Shown piece by piece: positions 26,103 to 34,987 of a stretch of DNA of 64,000 bases. A program made the position numbers and the translations under genes. Each line of letters starts with the position of its first letter. Positions within the stretch are counted from its first letter, which is position 1. The notes under the pieces were generated by a model that was not told where the DNA came from, ran no database searches, and worked only from the letters and a program-made list of their open reading frames with translations. The stretch comes from SIG589 sp964566175 (GTDB lineage: Bacteria; Bacillota; Clostridia; Oscillospirales; Acutalibacteraceae), in assembly GCA_964566175.1 (NCBI GenBank), contig CAZMHU010000006.1:13055-77054 (forward strand), given 5' to 3'.

Positions 26103-26140
26103 AATCAATGCGAAATAACTTCGCCGCAAAACAGCAAAAG

Positions 26141-26174
26141 AACACCCCGACAGACAAAAGTCCGTCGGGGTGTT
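26141..26174. terminator. Hairpin terminator between the lyase gene and vanY
   Basis: AACACCCCGAC / GTCGGGGTGTT with an inner GAC/GTC extension around an AAAA loop. T-richness follows more clearly on the minus strand (TTCTTTTGC). It separates two convergent genes. Confidence 0.75.
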
Positions 26175-26215
26175 GCCATATAAACATTACCTAATAAACG
26201 AGTATCGCGTTAAAT

Positions 26216-27004
26216 TTAATTTTTCGCACCGTTTAAATATTCAACATATTCCTCAAGGCACATTCCCAAACGGTTCATTTCCTTTGCGGTGTTTATTCCC
26301 ACAAAGCGGTAATGCCACGCCTCATAGGTTATGCCGGTAATATCCTGTTTGTCACTCGGAAAACGGAGAATAAAACCGTAATCCTCGGCGTTTTGCGAAA
26401 GCCAACGGAACATTTCCGTGTTTTCGAACTCCTCGCTCGCGAGGTTGAAATCGGCGCAAAAGCCTGTATTATGCTCACTTCTGCCGGGACGTGTTACGCG
26501 TGTCGCCGCCTTTACTTCTGCGTCCTCGCGTGACATTCCGGTATCGAGCCAGCGGTTAATCTGCCGCTCGAAGAGCATTTTTTGCGTGGCATATGAACGA
26601 TAGGGCGAGCGGACATAGAGCCAGTTTTTCGCATTGGGTTCTTCGGCGCGTTGTGCATCAATCATCGCCTTCATATACGGCCATACGTCGGCATCTATTT
26701 CGTTAAGCGAGCCGTTGATATACTCTTTCGGTATTTCGGTGAGGTTGTCCTCGTACGGATAGTCGTCGGGCAGAGGATTTGCGTCGTTGACAAGGAACAA
26801 AACGCTGTAATTTGCGTCCAATCCGTTCGGGCCTGTGGCGGGGTAGGCGGGCCTTGAACTGCTTTCCGCTTCGGACGAAACAGACAACAGACCGTCACTG
26901 CTCACGTCCGTGGCGTTTCCGCCCTTGCCGCAACCGCACAAAAGACATAACATAAGCGTTGCACAGAGAAACAGGGAAACAAATTTTTCAATGCTTTTAT
27001 TCAT
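26216..27004 (-). CDS. VanY-type D-alanyl-D-alanine carboxypeptidase lipoprotein
   Basis: A membrane-anchored M15B peptidase that trims the last D-Ala from peptidoglycan peptides. The N-terminus is a lipoprotein signal ending in LLCGCGK. The catalytic domain begins near residue 90. Zinc-site motifs: SPYRSYATQKMLFERQ, RSEHNTGFCADFNL (His and Asp ligands) and YEAWHYRFVG (Glu base and final His). 263 residues. The ATG at 27004 lies inside the end of lepA, so expression is probably coupled to lepA; a TTG one codon earlier is possible. Confidence 0.92.
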   Translation of the reverse strand: MNKSIEKFVSLFLCATLMLCLLCGCGKGGNATDVSSDGLLSVSSEAESSSRPAYPATGPNGLDANYSVLFLVNDANPLPDDYPYEDNLTEIPKEYINGSLNEIDADVWPYMKAMIDAQRAEEPNAKNWLYVRSPYRSYATQKMLFERQINRWLDTGMSREDAEVKAATRVTRPGRSEHNTGFCADFNLASEEFENTEMFRWLSQNAEDYGFILRFPSDKQDITGITYEAWHYRFVGINTAKEMNRLGMCLEEYVEYLNGAKN

Positions 27005-28802
27005 CAAGTTTCAACACCGCCATAAACGCCTCTTGCGGAACTTCCACAGAGCCTAGTTTTCTCATTCGCTTTTTACCTTCTTTTTGCTTTTCAAGCAACT
27101 TTTTCTTTCGCGTTATATCGCCGCCGTAACACTTGGCGAGAACGTCCTTGCGGAGCGCCTTTACCGTTTCGCGGGCAATGATTTTCCCGCCCACCGCAAC
27201 CTGTATCGGCACTTCGAAAAGTTGGCGGGGGATATAGTCTTTGAGTTTTTCGGCAATGCGGCGTGCGCGGGAATAGGCATTATCCGTAAAGACGATAAAC
27301 GAAAGCGCATCGACGATATCGCCCGCAAGCATAACATCGAGTTTGACAAGTTTCGACTCTTTATAACCCCGCGGTTCGTAATCGTAACTCGCGTAACCGC
27401 GCGTGCGTGATTTGAGCGCATCGAAGAAATCGTATATTATTTCGCCCATCGGCATTACATAGTGTATATCGACGCGGTCGCCCATATACTGCATATCTTT
27501 ATAATCGCCACGACGCTCTTGGCAAAGTTCCATAATTGTTCCGACGTATTCACTCGGACTGTAAATGTGAACATCGGCGATAGGTTCCATTGATTTTTCA
27601 ATCGTTGCAGGGTCAGGGTAGTTTGTCGGATTATCGATATCCACCGTTTCTCCGCTTGTCAGGCGGAACTTGTAAACAACGCTCGGAGCGGTTGTGACAA
27701 GGTCGAGATTATATTCGCGCTCTAAGCGTTCCTGTATAATCTCCATATGGAGCAATCCCAAAAATCCGCAACGGAAACCGAAACCGAGCGCACCGCTCGT
27801 TTCCGGCTCAAACAAAAGGGAAGCGTCGTTGAGTTGAAGTTTTTCAAGCGCCTCTCGCAAATCGGTATAGCGGGCGCCGTCCGCCGGATATATTCCGCAG
27901 AAAACGACCGGATTGACCTGCCTGTATCCGTCGAGCGGAGCATCGGCTGGCTTTTCCGCCAAGGTTATCGTATCGCCTACGCGTGCATCGCTGACCGTCT
28001 TTATGGCGGCGGCAAGATATCCGACCTCGCCGGCAACAAGTTCGTCACACGGTTCAAGCGAGGTTGCACGTTTGCGGCCGAGTTCGACTGTCAGATATTC
28101 CGCGCCGGTGTTCATAAGGCGAACGGTATCACCCGCTTTAAGCACACCGCTAACAACACGGAAATATACTATAACGCCCTTATAAGCATCGTAATACGAA
28201 TCGAATATCAGTGCCTTGAGCGGAGCATTTCTGTCACCTTTGGGAGCGGGAACATCTGTAACTATTCGCTCCAACACCTCTTCAACGTTTATTCCGCTCT
28301 TTGCGGAAACAAGGGGAGCGTCTTCCGCGGGAATACCTATTACGTCCTCAATCTCCGAAATTACCCTTTGCGGGTCGGCAGAGGGAAGGTCGATTTTATT
28401 TATAACAGGCAAAAGTTCAAGTCCGTGGTCAACGGCAAGATATGTGTTTGCCAATGTTTGCGCTTCTATGCCCTGTGACGCATCGACAACAAGCACCGCG
28501 CCTTCGCACGCCGCAAGCGAACGTGAAACTTCATAGTTGAAGTCGACGTGTCCGGGGGTGTCAATCAAATTAAGTTCATAGCGTTCACCGTTTTTCGCGG
28601 TGTAGTAAAGTGTAACAGCGTGAGCCTTTATCGTTATTCCGCGCTCGCGCTCCAAATCCATACTGTCGAGAATTTGATCCTCCATTTCGCGCTGGGCGAC
28701 CGATTCGGTGAGTTCGAGCAAGCGGTCGGCAAGGGTAGACTTGCCGTGGTCGATATGTGCAACAATGCAAAAATTTCTTATGTTTTCAAGCGGGAAAGCC
28801 AA
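26997..28802 (-). CDS. lepA: Elongation factor 4 (LepA)
   Basis: A ribosome-associated GTPase of 601 residues. The GTP site is seen in CIVAHIDHGKSTLADRL, DTPGHVDF and NKIDLP. Domain II, the EF-G-like domains and the LepA-specific C-terminal region follow: GFRCGFLGLLHMEIIQERLE; GYASYDYEPRGYKESKLVKL; VGGKIIARETVKALRKDVLA and CYGGDITRKKKLLEKQKEGK near the end. It starts with TTG; GGAG lies 8 bases upstream. An ATG further upstream is out of frame. Confidence 0.97.
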   Translation of the reverse strand: MAFPLENIRNFCIVAHIDHGKSTLADRLLELTESVAQREMEDQILDSMDLERERGITIKAHAVTLYYTAKNGERYELNLIDTPGHVDFNYEVSRSLAACEGAVLVVDASQGIEAQTLANTYLAVDHGLELLPVINKIDLPSADPQRVISEIEDVIGIPAEDAPLVSAKSGINVEEVLERIVTDVPAPKGDRNAPLKALIFDSYYDAYKGVIVYFRVVSGVLKAGDTVRLMNTGAEYLTVELGRKRATSLEPCDELVAGEVGYLAAAIKTVSDARVGDTITLAEKPADAPLDGYRQVNPVVFCGIYPADGARYTDLREALEKLQLNDASLLFEPETSGALGFGFRCGFLGLLHMEIIQERLEREYNLDLVTTAPSVVYKFRLTSGETVDIDNPTNYPDPATIEKSMEPIADVHIYSPSEYVGTIMELCQERRGDYKDMQYMGDRVDIHYVMPMGEIIYDFFDALKSRTRGYASYDYEPRGYKESKLVKLDVMLAGDIVDALSFIVFTDNAYSRARRIAEKLKDYIPRQLFEVPIQVAVGGKIIARETVKALRKDVLAKCYGGDITRKKKLLEKQKEGKKRMRKLGSVEVPQEAFMAVLKLDE

Positions 28803-28835
28803 TTTTTCATTCTCCTAAACGTTTTTGTTGCTTGT

Positions 28836-28864
28836 ATTATATCAAAGTTTTTTGTTCTTTTCAA
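28836..28864 (-). promoter_or_regulatory. SigA promoter of lepA
   Basis: Minus strand TTGAAA (28864-28859), 17 bases, TATAAT (28841-28836), about 35 bases before the TTG start. Confidence 0.85.
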
Positions 28865-28895
28865 TTATTTTATACGCGGCTTATTTAACAAAATG

Positions 28896-28924
28896 TTTAC
28901 AAAGAGAAAAAATATGGTTATTAT
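28896..28924 (+). promoter_or_regulatory. Probable promoter of the two-component system
   Basis: TTTACA (28896-28901), 17 bases, TATTAT (28919-28924). The leader to the response-regulator ATG is about 25 bases. It diverges from the lepA promoter. Confidence 0.6.
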
Positions 28925-28955
28925 TATATTTGTATAAGAAAGACGGTGATGCAAG

Positions 28956-29624
28956 ATGGATAAAAAACTTAAAATTTTGATAGCCGATGACGAAGAGCGT
29001 ATAACGGCTCTCGTTTCGGATTTTTTGCGTGCAGGCGGCTACGAAACACTGACTGCCGCCGACGGTGAAGAGACGTTACGCGTTTTTTACGATAACAGCG
29101 ATTGCGCTCTCGTTATTCTTGATATTATGATGCCCGAAAAGGACGGTTGGGAAGTTTGCCGCGAAATACGCAAAACTTCAAGCGTACCGATTATACTACT
29201 CACCGCCCGCGCGGAAGAGTTTGACCAACTTGTCGGATTTGAGGCGGGTGCGGACGAATATGTTACAAAGCCTTTTTCCCCCGCCGTACTCGTAAAGCGG
29301 GTTGATGCACTTGTAAAACGCGACCGCAAAGAGGGCGAACAAAACGGCGGACTTTTAATAGATGCCGATGCCTATACAGCGACGCTTGCGGGAACAACGC
29401 TTGATTTGACCGTTAAGGAATTTGAAATTTTGCGCTATCTCCACGAAAATAAAGGCAGGGTTTTCACACGCGACCAAATTCTTTCGGCTGTTTGGGGTTA
29501 TGATTTTGAGGGCGATTCGAGAACGGTTGATTCACATATGGCAAGACTGAGGACTAAACTCGGTGACTTCGGAAACACACACATTAAAACCGTTTACGGA
29601 CTCGGATATAAATTTGAGGTGTAG
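28956..29624 (+). CDS. OmpR/PhoB-family response regulator
   Basis: A 222-residue regulator. Residues 1-118 are the receiver (ILIADDEERITALVSDFL; phospho-Asp in VILDIMMPEKDGWEV; Lys in VTKPFSP). Residues 130-222 form the winged-helix DNA-binding domain (LTVKEFEILRYLHENKGRVF, then VDSHMARLRTKLG and VYGLGYKFEV). The histidine kinase follows after two bases, so the pair is one operon. The signal is unknown. Confidence 0.95.
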   Translation: MDKKLKILIADDEERITALVSDFLRAGGYETLTAADGEETLRVFYDNSDCALVILDIMMPEKDGWEVCREIRKTSSVPIILLTARAEEFDQLVGFEAGADEYVTKPFSPAVLVKRVDALVKRDRKEGEQNGGLLIDADAYTATLAGTTLDLTVKEFEILRYLHENKGRVFTRDQILSAVWGYDFEGDSRTVDSHMARLRTKLGDFGNTHIKTVYGLGYKFEV

Positions 29625-29626
29625 TT

Positions 29627-31102
29627 TTGAAGAAAAAACTTTGGGTTAGGATTTTTTTACAAATCGCCGCTATTTTTGCGGCGTTCATATTGGTGCTGAC
29701 GGTTTCGAACAGCGTGTTTCTCGTTCCGTTTTTCAAACACACCGAAAAACTTTATCTGCGGGAACAGGGCACAGTTGTGAAATCGCTTGATTTTTCAGAC
29801 AGCAACGCCGTTGTAAACAAACTTTCGGAAATTGCGGAAAATTACAGTTTCGAAACCGAAATTTATACCGACAGCGGCAAGGTCGTTTACACCTCGTTCG
29901 GCAGTCAAATGCTTGATTTTTACTATCGCGGAAACAGCGGCTTTTCAATGAACCACAAACCGCTTAAAACAATAACTTCCGAAACGCACTCCGACGGCAG
30001 CGTTTTCGAAACCGCCGTTGACAATTATACCGACACCGAATACCTCATTTACCGCCTGTCGGTTTCGGACGGAATGTATGCGGAACTCAGGGTTCAGACA
30101 CGCCTACTTAAAAACAGCGCCGAAACGGCGGGACTGTTTGTATCGATAATTGCGTTTATCTGTCTTGCCGCCGCTCTGATTTGGACGTTTTTCTCCGCAA
30201 GGCACATCTCCCAACCGATAACCGAGATGAGCGAAATCACCCGCGATATGGCAAGGCTCAACTTCGACCGCAGGGTAACTGTCGACTCCGCCGACGAAAT
30301 AGGCGAATTAGGCAACGCGATAAACGGTCTTTCCGAAAACCTGAAAAGCGCACTTGACGGACTCAGAAAGACCAACGAACGACTTGAAGGTGAGATTGAA
30401 CTCGAACGTCAACTTGACGTTATGCGCCGCGGGTTTGTTGCCAATGTTTCGCACGAACTCAAAACCCCGATATCCATAATACAAGGCTACGCCGAGGGAC
30501 TGAAACTCAATATCAACAGTGACGCACGAGAACGCTACTGCGATACGATTATCGATGAGAGCAACCGTATGAACAAACTCGTTTTAGGTCTTTTACAACT
30601 TTCGCGCTACGAATCGGGACAGATGCCTCTCTCGCGTGAAAACTTCTCACTTTCGCAGATGGCGCGAGATATGCTTTTACGCATTTTCGAGGGAACGAAC
30701 ATCACCTGTATTTTCCCCGAAAACGAGGTTTTCGCATTTGCCGACCCGACACAAACGGAACAACTTTTCGGCAGTATTCTCGAAAACGCAAGAGCCCACG
30801 TTAATTCGGGTGGCACGGTCGAAGTTAAACTGACCGAAACGGAAAACGAAACGAAGGTTGAAATTTTCAACACAGGCAGTCACGTTGACGAAGAAAAAAT
30901 GCCGCAAATTTGGCAAAGTTTCTTCCGCGGAGAGGAGTCGCACAAGCGAAACGAAAACCGTTTCGGACTCGGGCTTTCCATAGTGAGCGCGATTTGTCGA
31001 CTAAGCGGCAAAAACTGCGGTGTTTATAATACGGAAGACGGCGTTTGCTTTTGGTTCACGGTTGACGGCATTGTAAAAAGCAATGAAAAAACAGTAGACT
31101 AA
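29627..31102 (+). CDS. Membrane sensor histidine kinase
   Basis: A 491-residue partner of the preceding regulator. Helix 1 is at residues 8-30 and helix 2 near 165-188, with an extracellular sensor between them. HAMP follows (SARHISQPITEMSEI). The dimerisation domain has the phospho-acceptor His in ANVSHELKTPISIIQGY, and the ATP domain has NARAHVNSGG and FGLGLSIVSAI. The start is TTG two bases after the regulator stop, which implies translational coupling. The ATP domain's N-box is slightly atypical (LENARAHV). Confidence 0.94.
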   Translation: MKKKLWVRIFLQIAAIFAAFILVLTVSNSVFLVPFFKHTEKLYLREQGTVVKSLDFSDSNAVVNKLSEIAENYSFETEIYTDSGKVVYTSFGSQMLDFYYRGNSGFSMNHKPLKTITSETHSDGSVFETAVDNYTDTEYLIYRLSVSDGMYAELRVQTRLLKNSAETAGLFVSIIAFICLAAALIWTFFSARHISQPITEMSEITRDMARLNFDRRVTVDSADEIGELGNAINGLSENLKSALDGLRKTNERLEGEIELERQLDVMRRGFVANVSHELKTPISIIQGYAEGLKLNINSDARERYCDTIIDESNRMNKLVLGLLQLSRYESGQMPLSRENFSLSQMARDMLLRIFEGTNITCIFPENEVFAFADPTQTEQLFGSILENARAHVNSGGTVEVKLTETENETKVEIFNTGSHVDEEKMPQIWQSFFRGEESHKRNENRFGLGLSIVSAICRLSGKNCGVYNTEDGVCFWFTVDGIVKSNEKTVD

Positions 31103-31190
31103 ATGAAAAAAGTGTGATATACTGACAATGTGTGTGCCGAAAACCAATTTCGGCAAAATCTTTGTTTTAACAAACAAAAAGGATGATAAT

Positions 31191-32591
31191 ATGGCTAAAT
31201 ATGATGTTACCATTGTCGGCGGCGGTGCAGGCGGTCTTTTTGCCGCTTATGAGTTTTCAAAACTCTGCCCCGAGGCTAAAGTATGTCTGCTCGAAAAGGG
31301 TGCTCCGCTTGAAAAGCGAAACTGCCCTATTGACGGCGAGAAAATCAAAAACTGTATAAACTGCAACCACTGCTCCATTACCACAGGTATCGGCGGTGCG
31401 GGCGCATTTTCGGACGGAAAGTATAATATCACCAACAACTTCGGCGGCGACTTCCACCACTACGTCGGCGATGAACCCGCACTTTCGCTTATGCGTTACG
31501 TTGACGATATTAACCTTGAGTTCGGCGGCGAGGGTGCAAAGATTTATTCCACCGTCGGCTCGGACATCAAGCGCCGCGCACTTCAGTACGATTTGCATAT
31601 GCTCGATGCTCAGGTTCGTCACCTCGGCACGGAGCGCAACTATTATATACTCAAAAACCTTATCGAATACGTTTCGAAATATGTTGACATACGCTATTAC
31701 ACCGAGGTTGAAGACGTCGAAAAGTGTGACGGCAGTTGGCACATAACCTGCAAAAACGGTGACGATGTTGAAAGCACATATGTTATCATCGCCGCAGGAC
31801 GCAGCGGTTCAAAATGGACAGGCGAACTCTGCAACCGTTTCGGCATTCGCAACGAGAACAACCGTGTTGATATCGGCGTTCGTTTTGAGTGTCCCGCAGA
31901 GGTTTGGGAGCCCATTACCGACAGCGTATATGAAAGCAAAATTATGTACCGCAGTCCCAAAACACGTTCGGTCTGCCGCACATTCTGTATGAACCCGCAC
32001 GGCGAAGTTGTTGCCGAAAACACAAACGGAATTGTAACGGTAAACGGCCACAGTTATGACGACCCGTCGCTTTATACCGGCAATACTAACTTTGCGTTGC
32101 TCGTAACACACAAATTCACCGAACCTTTTAAGAACTCCAACGCATACGGCGAGCACGTTGCCGCACTTGCGAATATGCTTGCGGGCGGCGTTATGGTACA
32201 GCGTTTCGGCGATTTGCTTGAAGACCGCCGAACCAACCCCAAGCGTTTACAGGAAAGTTTCACAAGACCGACGCTCGACGCAAGCCCCGGAAACCTTGCG
32301 CTTTGTATGCCCAAGGCAACGCTCGACACCATTATCGAAATGATTTTTGCGCTTGACAAACTCGTCCCCGGAACAGCAAACTTCGACAACCTGCTTTACG
32401 GAACGGAAGTCAAATTCTACAACTCCCGCGTTGAGATTGACAACCACCTCGAAAGCAAGGAAAAGGGTCTGTTCTTCATCGGTGACAGTTCGGGCACTAC
32501 ACACTCGCTTTCCCAAGCATCGGCAGAAGGAATTTACGTCAGCCGTTATATCTCAAGTCTTATAAGCGGAAAAGAAATCAAACTTTATTAA
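31191..32591 (+). CDS. FAD-dependent dehydrogenase of the COG2509 family
   Basis: A 466-residue flavoprotein. It begins with the FAD dinucleotide motif VTIVGGGAGGLFAAYEF. A cysteine-bearing segment (CPIDGEKIKNCINCNHCS, residues about 50-67) and GIGGAGAFSDGKYN are diagnostic of the uncharacterised COG2509 proteins. The C-terminus has LFFIGDSSGTTHSLSQASAE, the FAD ribityl site. The ATG at 31191 with AAAGGATG upstream is preferred over 31128, since the intervening residues show no homology. The substrate is unknown. It stands alone, ending in a hairpin terminator. Confidence 0.88.
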   Translation: MAKYDVTIVGGGAGGLFAAYEFSKLCPEAKVCLLEKGAPLEKRNCPIDGEKIKNCINCNHCSITTGIGGAGAFSDGKYNITNNFGGDFHHYVGDEPALSLMRYVDDINLEFGGEGAKIYSTVGSDIKRRALQYDLHMLDAQVRHLGTERNYYILKNLIEYVSKYVDIRYYTEVEDVEKCDGSWHITCKNGDDVESTYVIIAAGRSGSKWTGELCNRFGIRNENNRVDIGVRFECPAEVWEPITDSVYESKIMYRSPKTRSVCRTFCMNPHGEVVAENTNGIVTVNGHSYDDPSLYTGNTNFALLVTHKFTEPFKNSNAYGEHVAALANMLAGGVMVQRFGDLLEDRRTNPKRLQESFTRPTLDASPGNLALCMPKATLDTIIEMIFALDKLVPGTANFDNLLYGTEVKFYNSRVEIDNHLESKEKGLFFIGDSSGTTHSLSQASAEGIYVSRYISSLISGKEIKLY

Positions 32592-32595
32592 AACA

Positions 32596-32634
32596 AAAAC
32601 GGACATTTTCCATTTTGGAAAACGTCCGTTTTAT
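32596..32634. terminator. Terminator between the flavoprotein and the lipoprotein gene
   Basis: Imperfect long stem AAAACGGAC-TTTTCC / GGAAAA-GTCCGTTTT around a short ATTT loop, with T-rich flanks on both strands, between convergent genes. Confidence 0.8.
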
Positions 32635-32635
32635 T

Positions 32636-33250
32636 TTATTCTTCGGGATAGTCCGTGCGTACATAGATATTGACGGAATTATTGCCGGAAGGATTGTTTG
32701 AGGAAATTGTGAGTTTCTTTTCTTCGACTTTGCATTTGAGTTTTATCGCATAGGTGGAATAATAAAGCGTTAAATCGCCCTCTTTGTAACCGTCGCCGGA
32801 AGAGGTTTCCGTGAACTCATACCGTTCGTAATCGAGCAATACCGAACCGTGATATGTTGTTCGAACGGAATTGTCGGAAGAGAAGATATATAAAACCTCG
32901 TCACCCGTTACGTCGGTCGTTTCGCCGCCGCTGGTTTTTTCCGTATTTTTCCAACAACCCACGATAGTTATCTTTCCGGTAAAATCGGTATCGGCGTCGC
33001 GGAAGAAGTTTCTCGATGAAGTATTTTGCGAGGCTGTGTCACCCGAACTTGTGCTTTCTTGTTTTTTGGAAGTCGTACCGGTTGCGCCCGAAAGTTTTGA
33101 AGAAGCGTATTCGCTTTCGTCTCCCGCAAAAACGGTTGACGGTGTGCCGCTTTCAGTCTTGTCTTTATCGGTATTGCCCTTTTTGCCGCCACAAGCAACA
33201 AGCGAGAAGAAAAGCGTTAAACAGAGAGTAATACAGAGAATTTGTTTCAT
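32636..33250 (-). CDS. Hypothetical lipoprotein with Ser/Thr-rich linker
   Basis: A 204-residue protein I do not recognise. Residues 1-20 are a lipoprotein signal (LCITLCLTLFFSLVAC, lipobox LVAC). Residues 22-85 are low-complexity and rich in Ser, Thr, Lys and Gly, like a surface linker. Residues 90-204 form a small beta-rich domain (ITIVGCWKNTEKTSG at its start, then LYIFSSDNSVRTTYHG) reminiscent of lipocalin-like or DUF5640-type domains in Clostridia lipoproteins. The ATG at 33250 follows TGGAGG; an upstream GTG-like start is not needed. Confidence 0.75.
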   Translation of the reverse strand: MKQILCITLCLTLFFSLVACGGKKGNTDKDKTESGTPSTVFAGDESEYASSKLSGATGTTSKKQESTSSGDTASQNTSSRNFFRDADTDFTGKITIVGCWKNTEKTSGGETTDVTGDEVLYIFSSDNSVRTTYHGSVLLDYERYEFTETSSGDGYKEGDLTLYYSTYAIKLKCKVEEKKLTISSNNPSGNNSVNIYVRTDYPEE

Positions 33251-33351
33251 AAAAACCTCCAAAAAAGTTTTAAAACAACATCAAAACATCTTCTTTGTTG
33301 TTCAATTTTAATAACAGTATACCTTTTTCGAGGTAAAAAATCAACAGCAAA

Positions 33352-33592
33352 TATATAAAAAGGGAGTCGGCACGAACCGACTCCCTCAAAACTTATTTCA
33401 TTGGACTCACCTAAGTGTAGTTATATATAAAATTGATATTTATGATATTATATTTTTTTAATTATTTTTCCGGATAAAGACTTAACAAATCTTTGGACTC
33501 ACCCCTTTACAGTTAGTTCAAACGTAACCTACTGTACATCGGAATTACCCCTTTCTTTGTTTTCTCGTTTTCTTTGTCTTTCTCTTTTCTAC
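33352..33592 (-). ncRNA. Orphan minus-strand transcript with its own promoter and terminator (candidate small RNA)
   Basis: A consensus promoter (33627-33599) and a strong hairpin terminator (33386-33361, then TTTTTATAT) bound about 240 bases without a gene. The element GGTGAGTCCAA occurs twice on this strand, at about 33503-33492 and 33411-33401, each followed by a similar AAGT-ending stretch. Tiny frames exist: MYSRLRLN (33539-33513, after AAAGGGG) and GTG-AGT-CCA starts giving 5-6 residues at each repeat. It may be a small RNA, a leader-peptide transcript or a relic. The 33251-33769 gap otherwise holds only the asnA terminator and spacer. Confidence 0.45.
33361..33386 (-). terminator. Terminator of the orphan transcript
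   Basis: Perfect stem AGGGAGTCGG / CCGACTCCCT with a 6-base loop; on the minus strand it is followed by TTTTTATATATTT. Confidence 0.88.
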
Positions 33593-33598
33593 GTCTAT

Positions 33599-33627
33599 AT
33601 TATAACCGCTGCATCGCCGTTTTTCAA
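33599..33627 (-). promoter_or_regulatory. SigA promoter of the orphan transcript
   Basis: Minus strand TTGAAA (33627-33622), 17 bases, TATAAT (33604-33599). No annotated gene lies downstream before the terminator. Confidence 0.8.
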
Positions 33628-33724
33628 CTGACAAAGCCGCCAAATATTTTTTCGTTTTTTCTACTAACACTTGTGTGCCGAACTGTGTTATAATTATAAT
33701 GTTGCGGCAGTTAAATGCGCCGAA

Positions 33725-33758
33725 AAAAGACACCGTTTTGAACAAAACGGTGTCTTTT
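33725..33758. terminator. Terminator of asnA
   Basis: Perfect 15-pair stem AAAAGACACCGTTTT / AAAACGGTGTCTTTT with a 4-base loop, T-rich on the plus side; on the minus strand the stem is followed by TTCGG. On the plus strand a TATAAT (33695-33700) with a weak TTGTGT lies 25 bases upstream, so a very short plus transcript is possible. Confidence 0.85.
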
Positions 33759-33769
33759 GTTTTTTGTGA

Positions 33770-34771
33770 TTATAATAGAACAATTCCTTTTTCTTCGCAT
33801 TCGCGGCGTGTTTCCTGCGGCCAGACCGACGCTTGTACTTCGCCGATGTGCGCCTTTCGCAAAAAGAACATACACATTCTAGACTGTCCTATTCCGCCGC
33901 CGATAGTGTAGGGAAGTTTGCCCTCGAGCAAACGCTTATGAAAATCGAGTTCACATCGGTTTTCGACTCCGCGGATTTTCAGTTGGCGCAAAAGACTTTC
34001 TTCGTCAACGCGTATGCCCATTGAAGAAAGTTCGAGTGCAATATCCAACACGGGATAATAAACCAATATATCGCCGTTAAGTTCCCAATCGTCATAGTCG
34101 GGGGCACGACCGTCGTGCGGTTTGCCCGAACGGAGCGCTCCGCCTATCTTCATTAAAAATACCGCGCCGTTTTTCTTTGTTATTTCATACTCGCGTTCCT
34201 TTGCGCCGAGGTCGGGATACATATCCTCAAGTTCCTGTGCGGTCACAAAAGTTATATCTTCCGGCAAAAATTTATGCACAAACTCATATTCGTCGGCAAC
34301 ATAGTTTTCGGTGTGTTTCAAAGAGTTATAAACACACTTTACCGCGCTTTTAAGTGTTTTTTCCGTTCTGTCTTCCTTTGCTATAACCTTTTCCCAGTCC
34401 CACTGGTCAACAAAGGCTGAATGAATATTGTCAAGGTCTTCATCACGACGTATAGCATTCATATCGGTATAAAGTCCTTCACCTATACGGAAACCGTATC
34501 TGCCAAGGGCGTCACGTTTCCACTTTGCAAGTGACTGAACAACCTCATAGTCGCCTTCTTCACCTTTAATATCAAATGCAACAGGGCGTTCTGTTCCGTT
34601 CAAAGTATCGTTAAGTCCGGAGGCACGGCTTACAAACAGTGGTGCCGAAACACGTGTGAGATTAAGTTGAATGGAAAGATCCCGTTCAAAAAAATCTTTT
34701 ACCTTTTTTATTGCTATCTCGGTCTGCCTTGTGTCAAGCAGTGAACGATAGCCTTCCTGCAATTTGTTCAC
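33770..34771 (-). CDS. asnA: Aspartate-ammonia ligase (asparagine synthetase A)
   Basis: AsnA makes asparagine from aspartate, ammonia and ATP through an aspartyl-AMP intermediate. It resembles a class II tRNA synthetase core. Signatures: RVSAPLFVSRASGLNDTLNG, VVQSLAKWKRDALGRYGF, GEGLYTDMNAIRRDED, FVDQWDWEKVIAKEDR and GGGIGQSRMCMFFLRKAHIG. The GTG at 34771 gives 333 residues, close to the normal 330, and follows GGGAGGA by 7 bases; an ATG at 34786/34789 would overlap that ribosome site. Its leader is too short for a T-box. Confidence 0.96.
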   Translation of the reverse strand: MNKLQEGYRSLLDTRQTEIAIKKVKDFFERDLSIQLNLTRVSAPLFVSRASGLNDTLNGTERPVAFDIKGEEGDYEVVQSLAKWKRDALGRYGFRIGEGLYTDMNAIRRDEDLDNIHSAFVDQWDWEKVIAKEDRTEKTLKSAVKCVYNSLKHTENYVADEYEFVHKFLPEDITFVTAQELEDMYPDLGAKEREYEITKKNGAVFLMKIGGALRSGKPHDGRAPDYDDWELNGDILVYYPVLDIALELSSMGIRVDEESLLRQLKIRGVENRCELDFHKRLLEGKLPYTIGGGIGQSRMCMFFLRKAHIGEVQASVWPQETRRECEEKGIVLL

Positions 34772-34805
34772 ACAAATTCCTCCCATCACCCAAAATATAA
34801 GAGTA

Positions 34806-34834
34806 ATTGTACCATATTTATTGATTTATTGCAA
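34806..34834 (-). promoter_or_regulatory. SigA promoter of asnA
   Basis: Minus strand TTGCAA (34834-34829), 17 bases, TACAAT (34811-34806), about 35 bases ahead of the start. Confidence 0.8.
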
Positions 34835-34924
34835 TAAAAACCGCCCTCAACCGTGTTGTTTTTTTTCTGACAAAAAATAAACAAAGTTGATTTTATATTT
34901 TGGGCATAAAATATAAAATAGTGC

Positions 34925-34953
34925 TTGCTTTTTGTTCAATCATTTGCTAAAAT
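34925..34953 (+). promoter_or_regulatory. Promoter of the DUF4091-GH130 operon
   Basis: TTGCTT (34925-34930), 17 bases, TAAAAT (34948-34953), followed by a short leader and the TGGGAGG ribosome site. Confidence 0.7.
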
Positions 34954-34987
34954 CAATATTACAAACACCGTTTTGGGAGGTTTTATT

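Noticed and set aside
27747..28478. A 243-codon plus-strand frame antisense to lepA
   Set aside because: LepA is conserved along this whole stretch; the opposite frame shows no recognisable domain.
34772..34834. T-box leader before asnA
   Set aside because: The promoter lies only about 35 bases from the start codon, far too close for a T-box; no AGGGTGGNACCGCG-like core is present.
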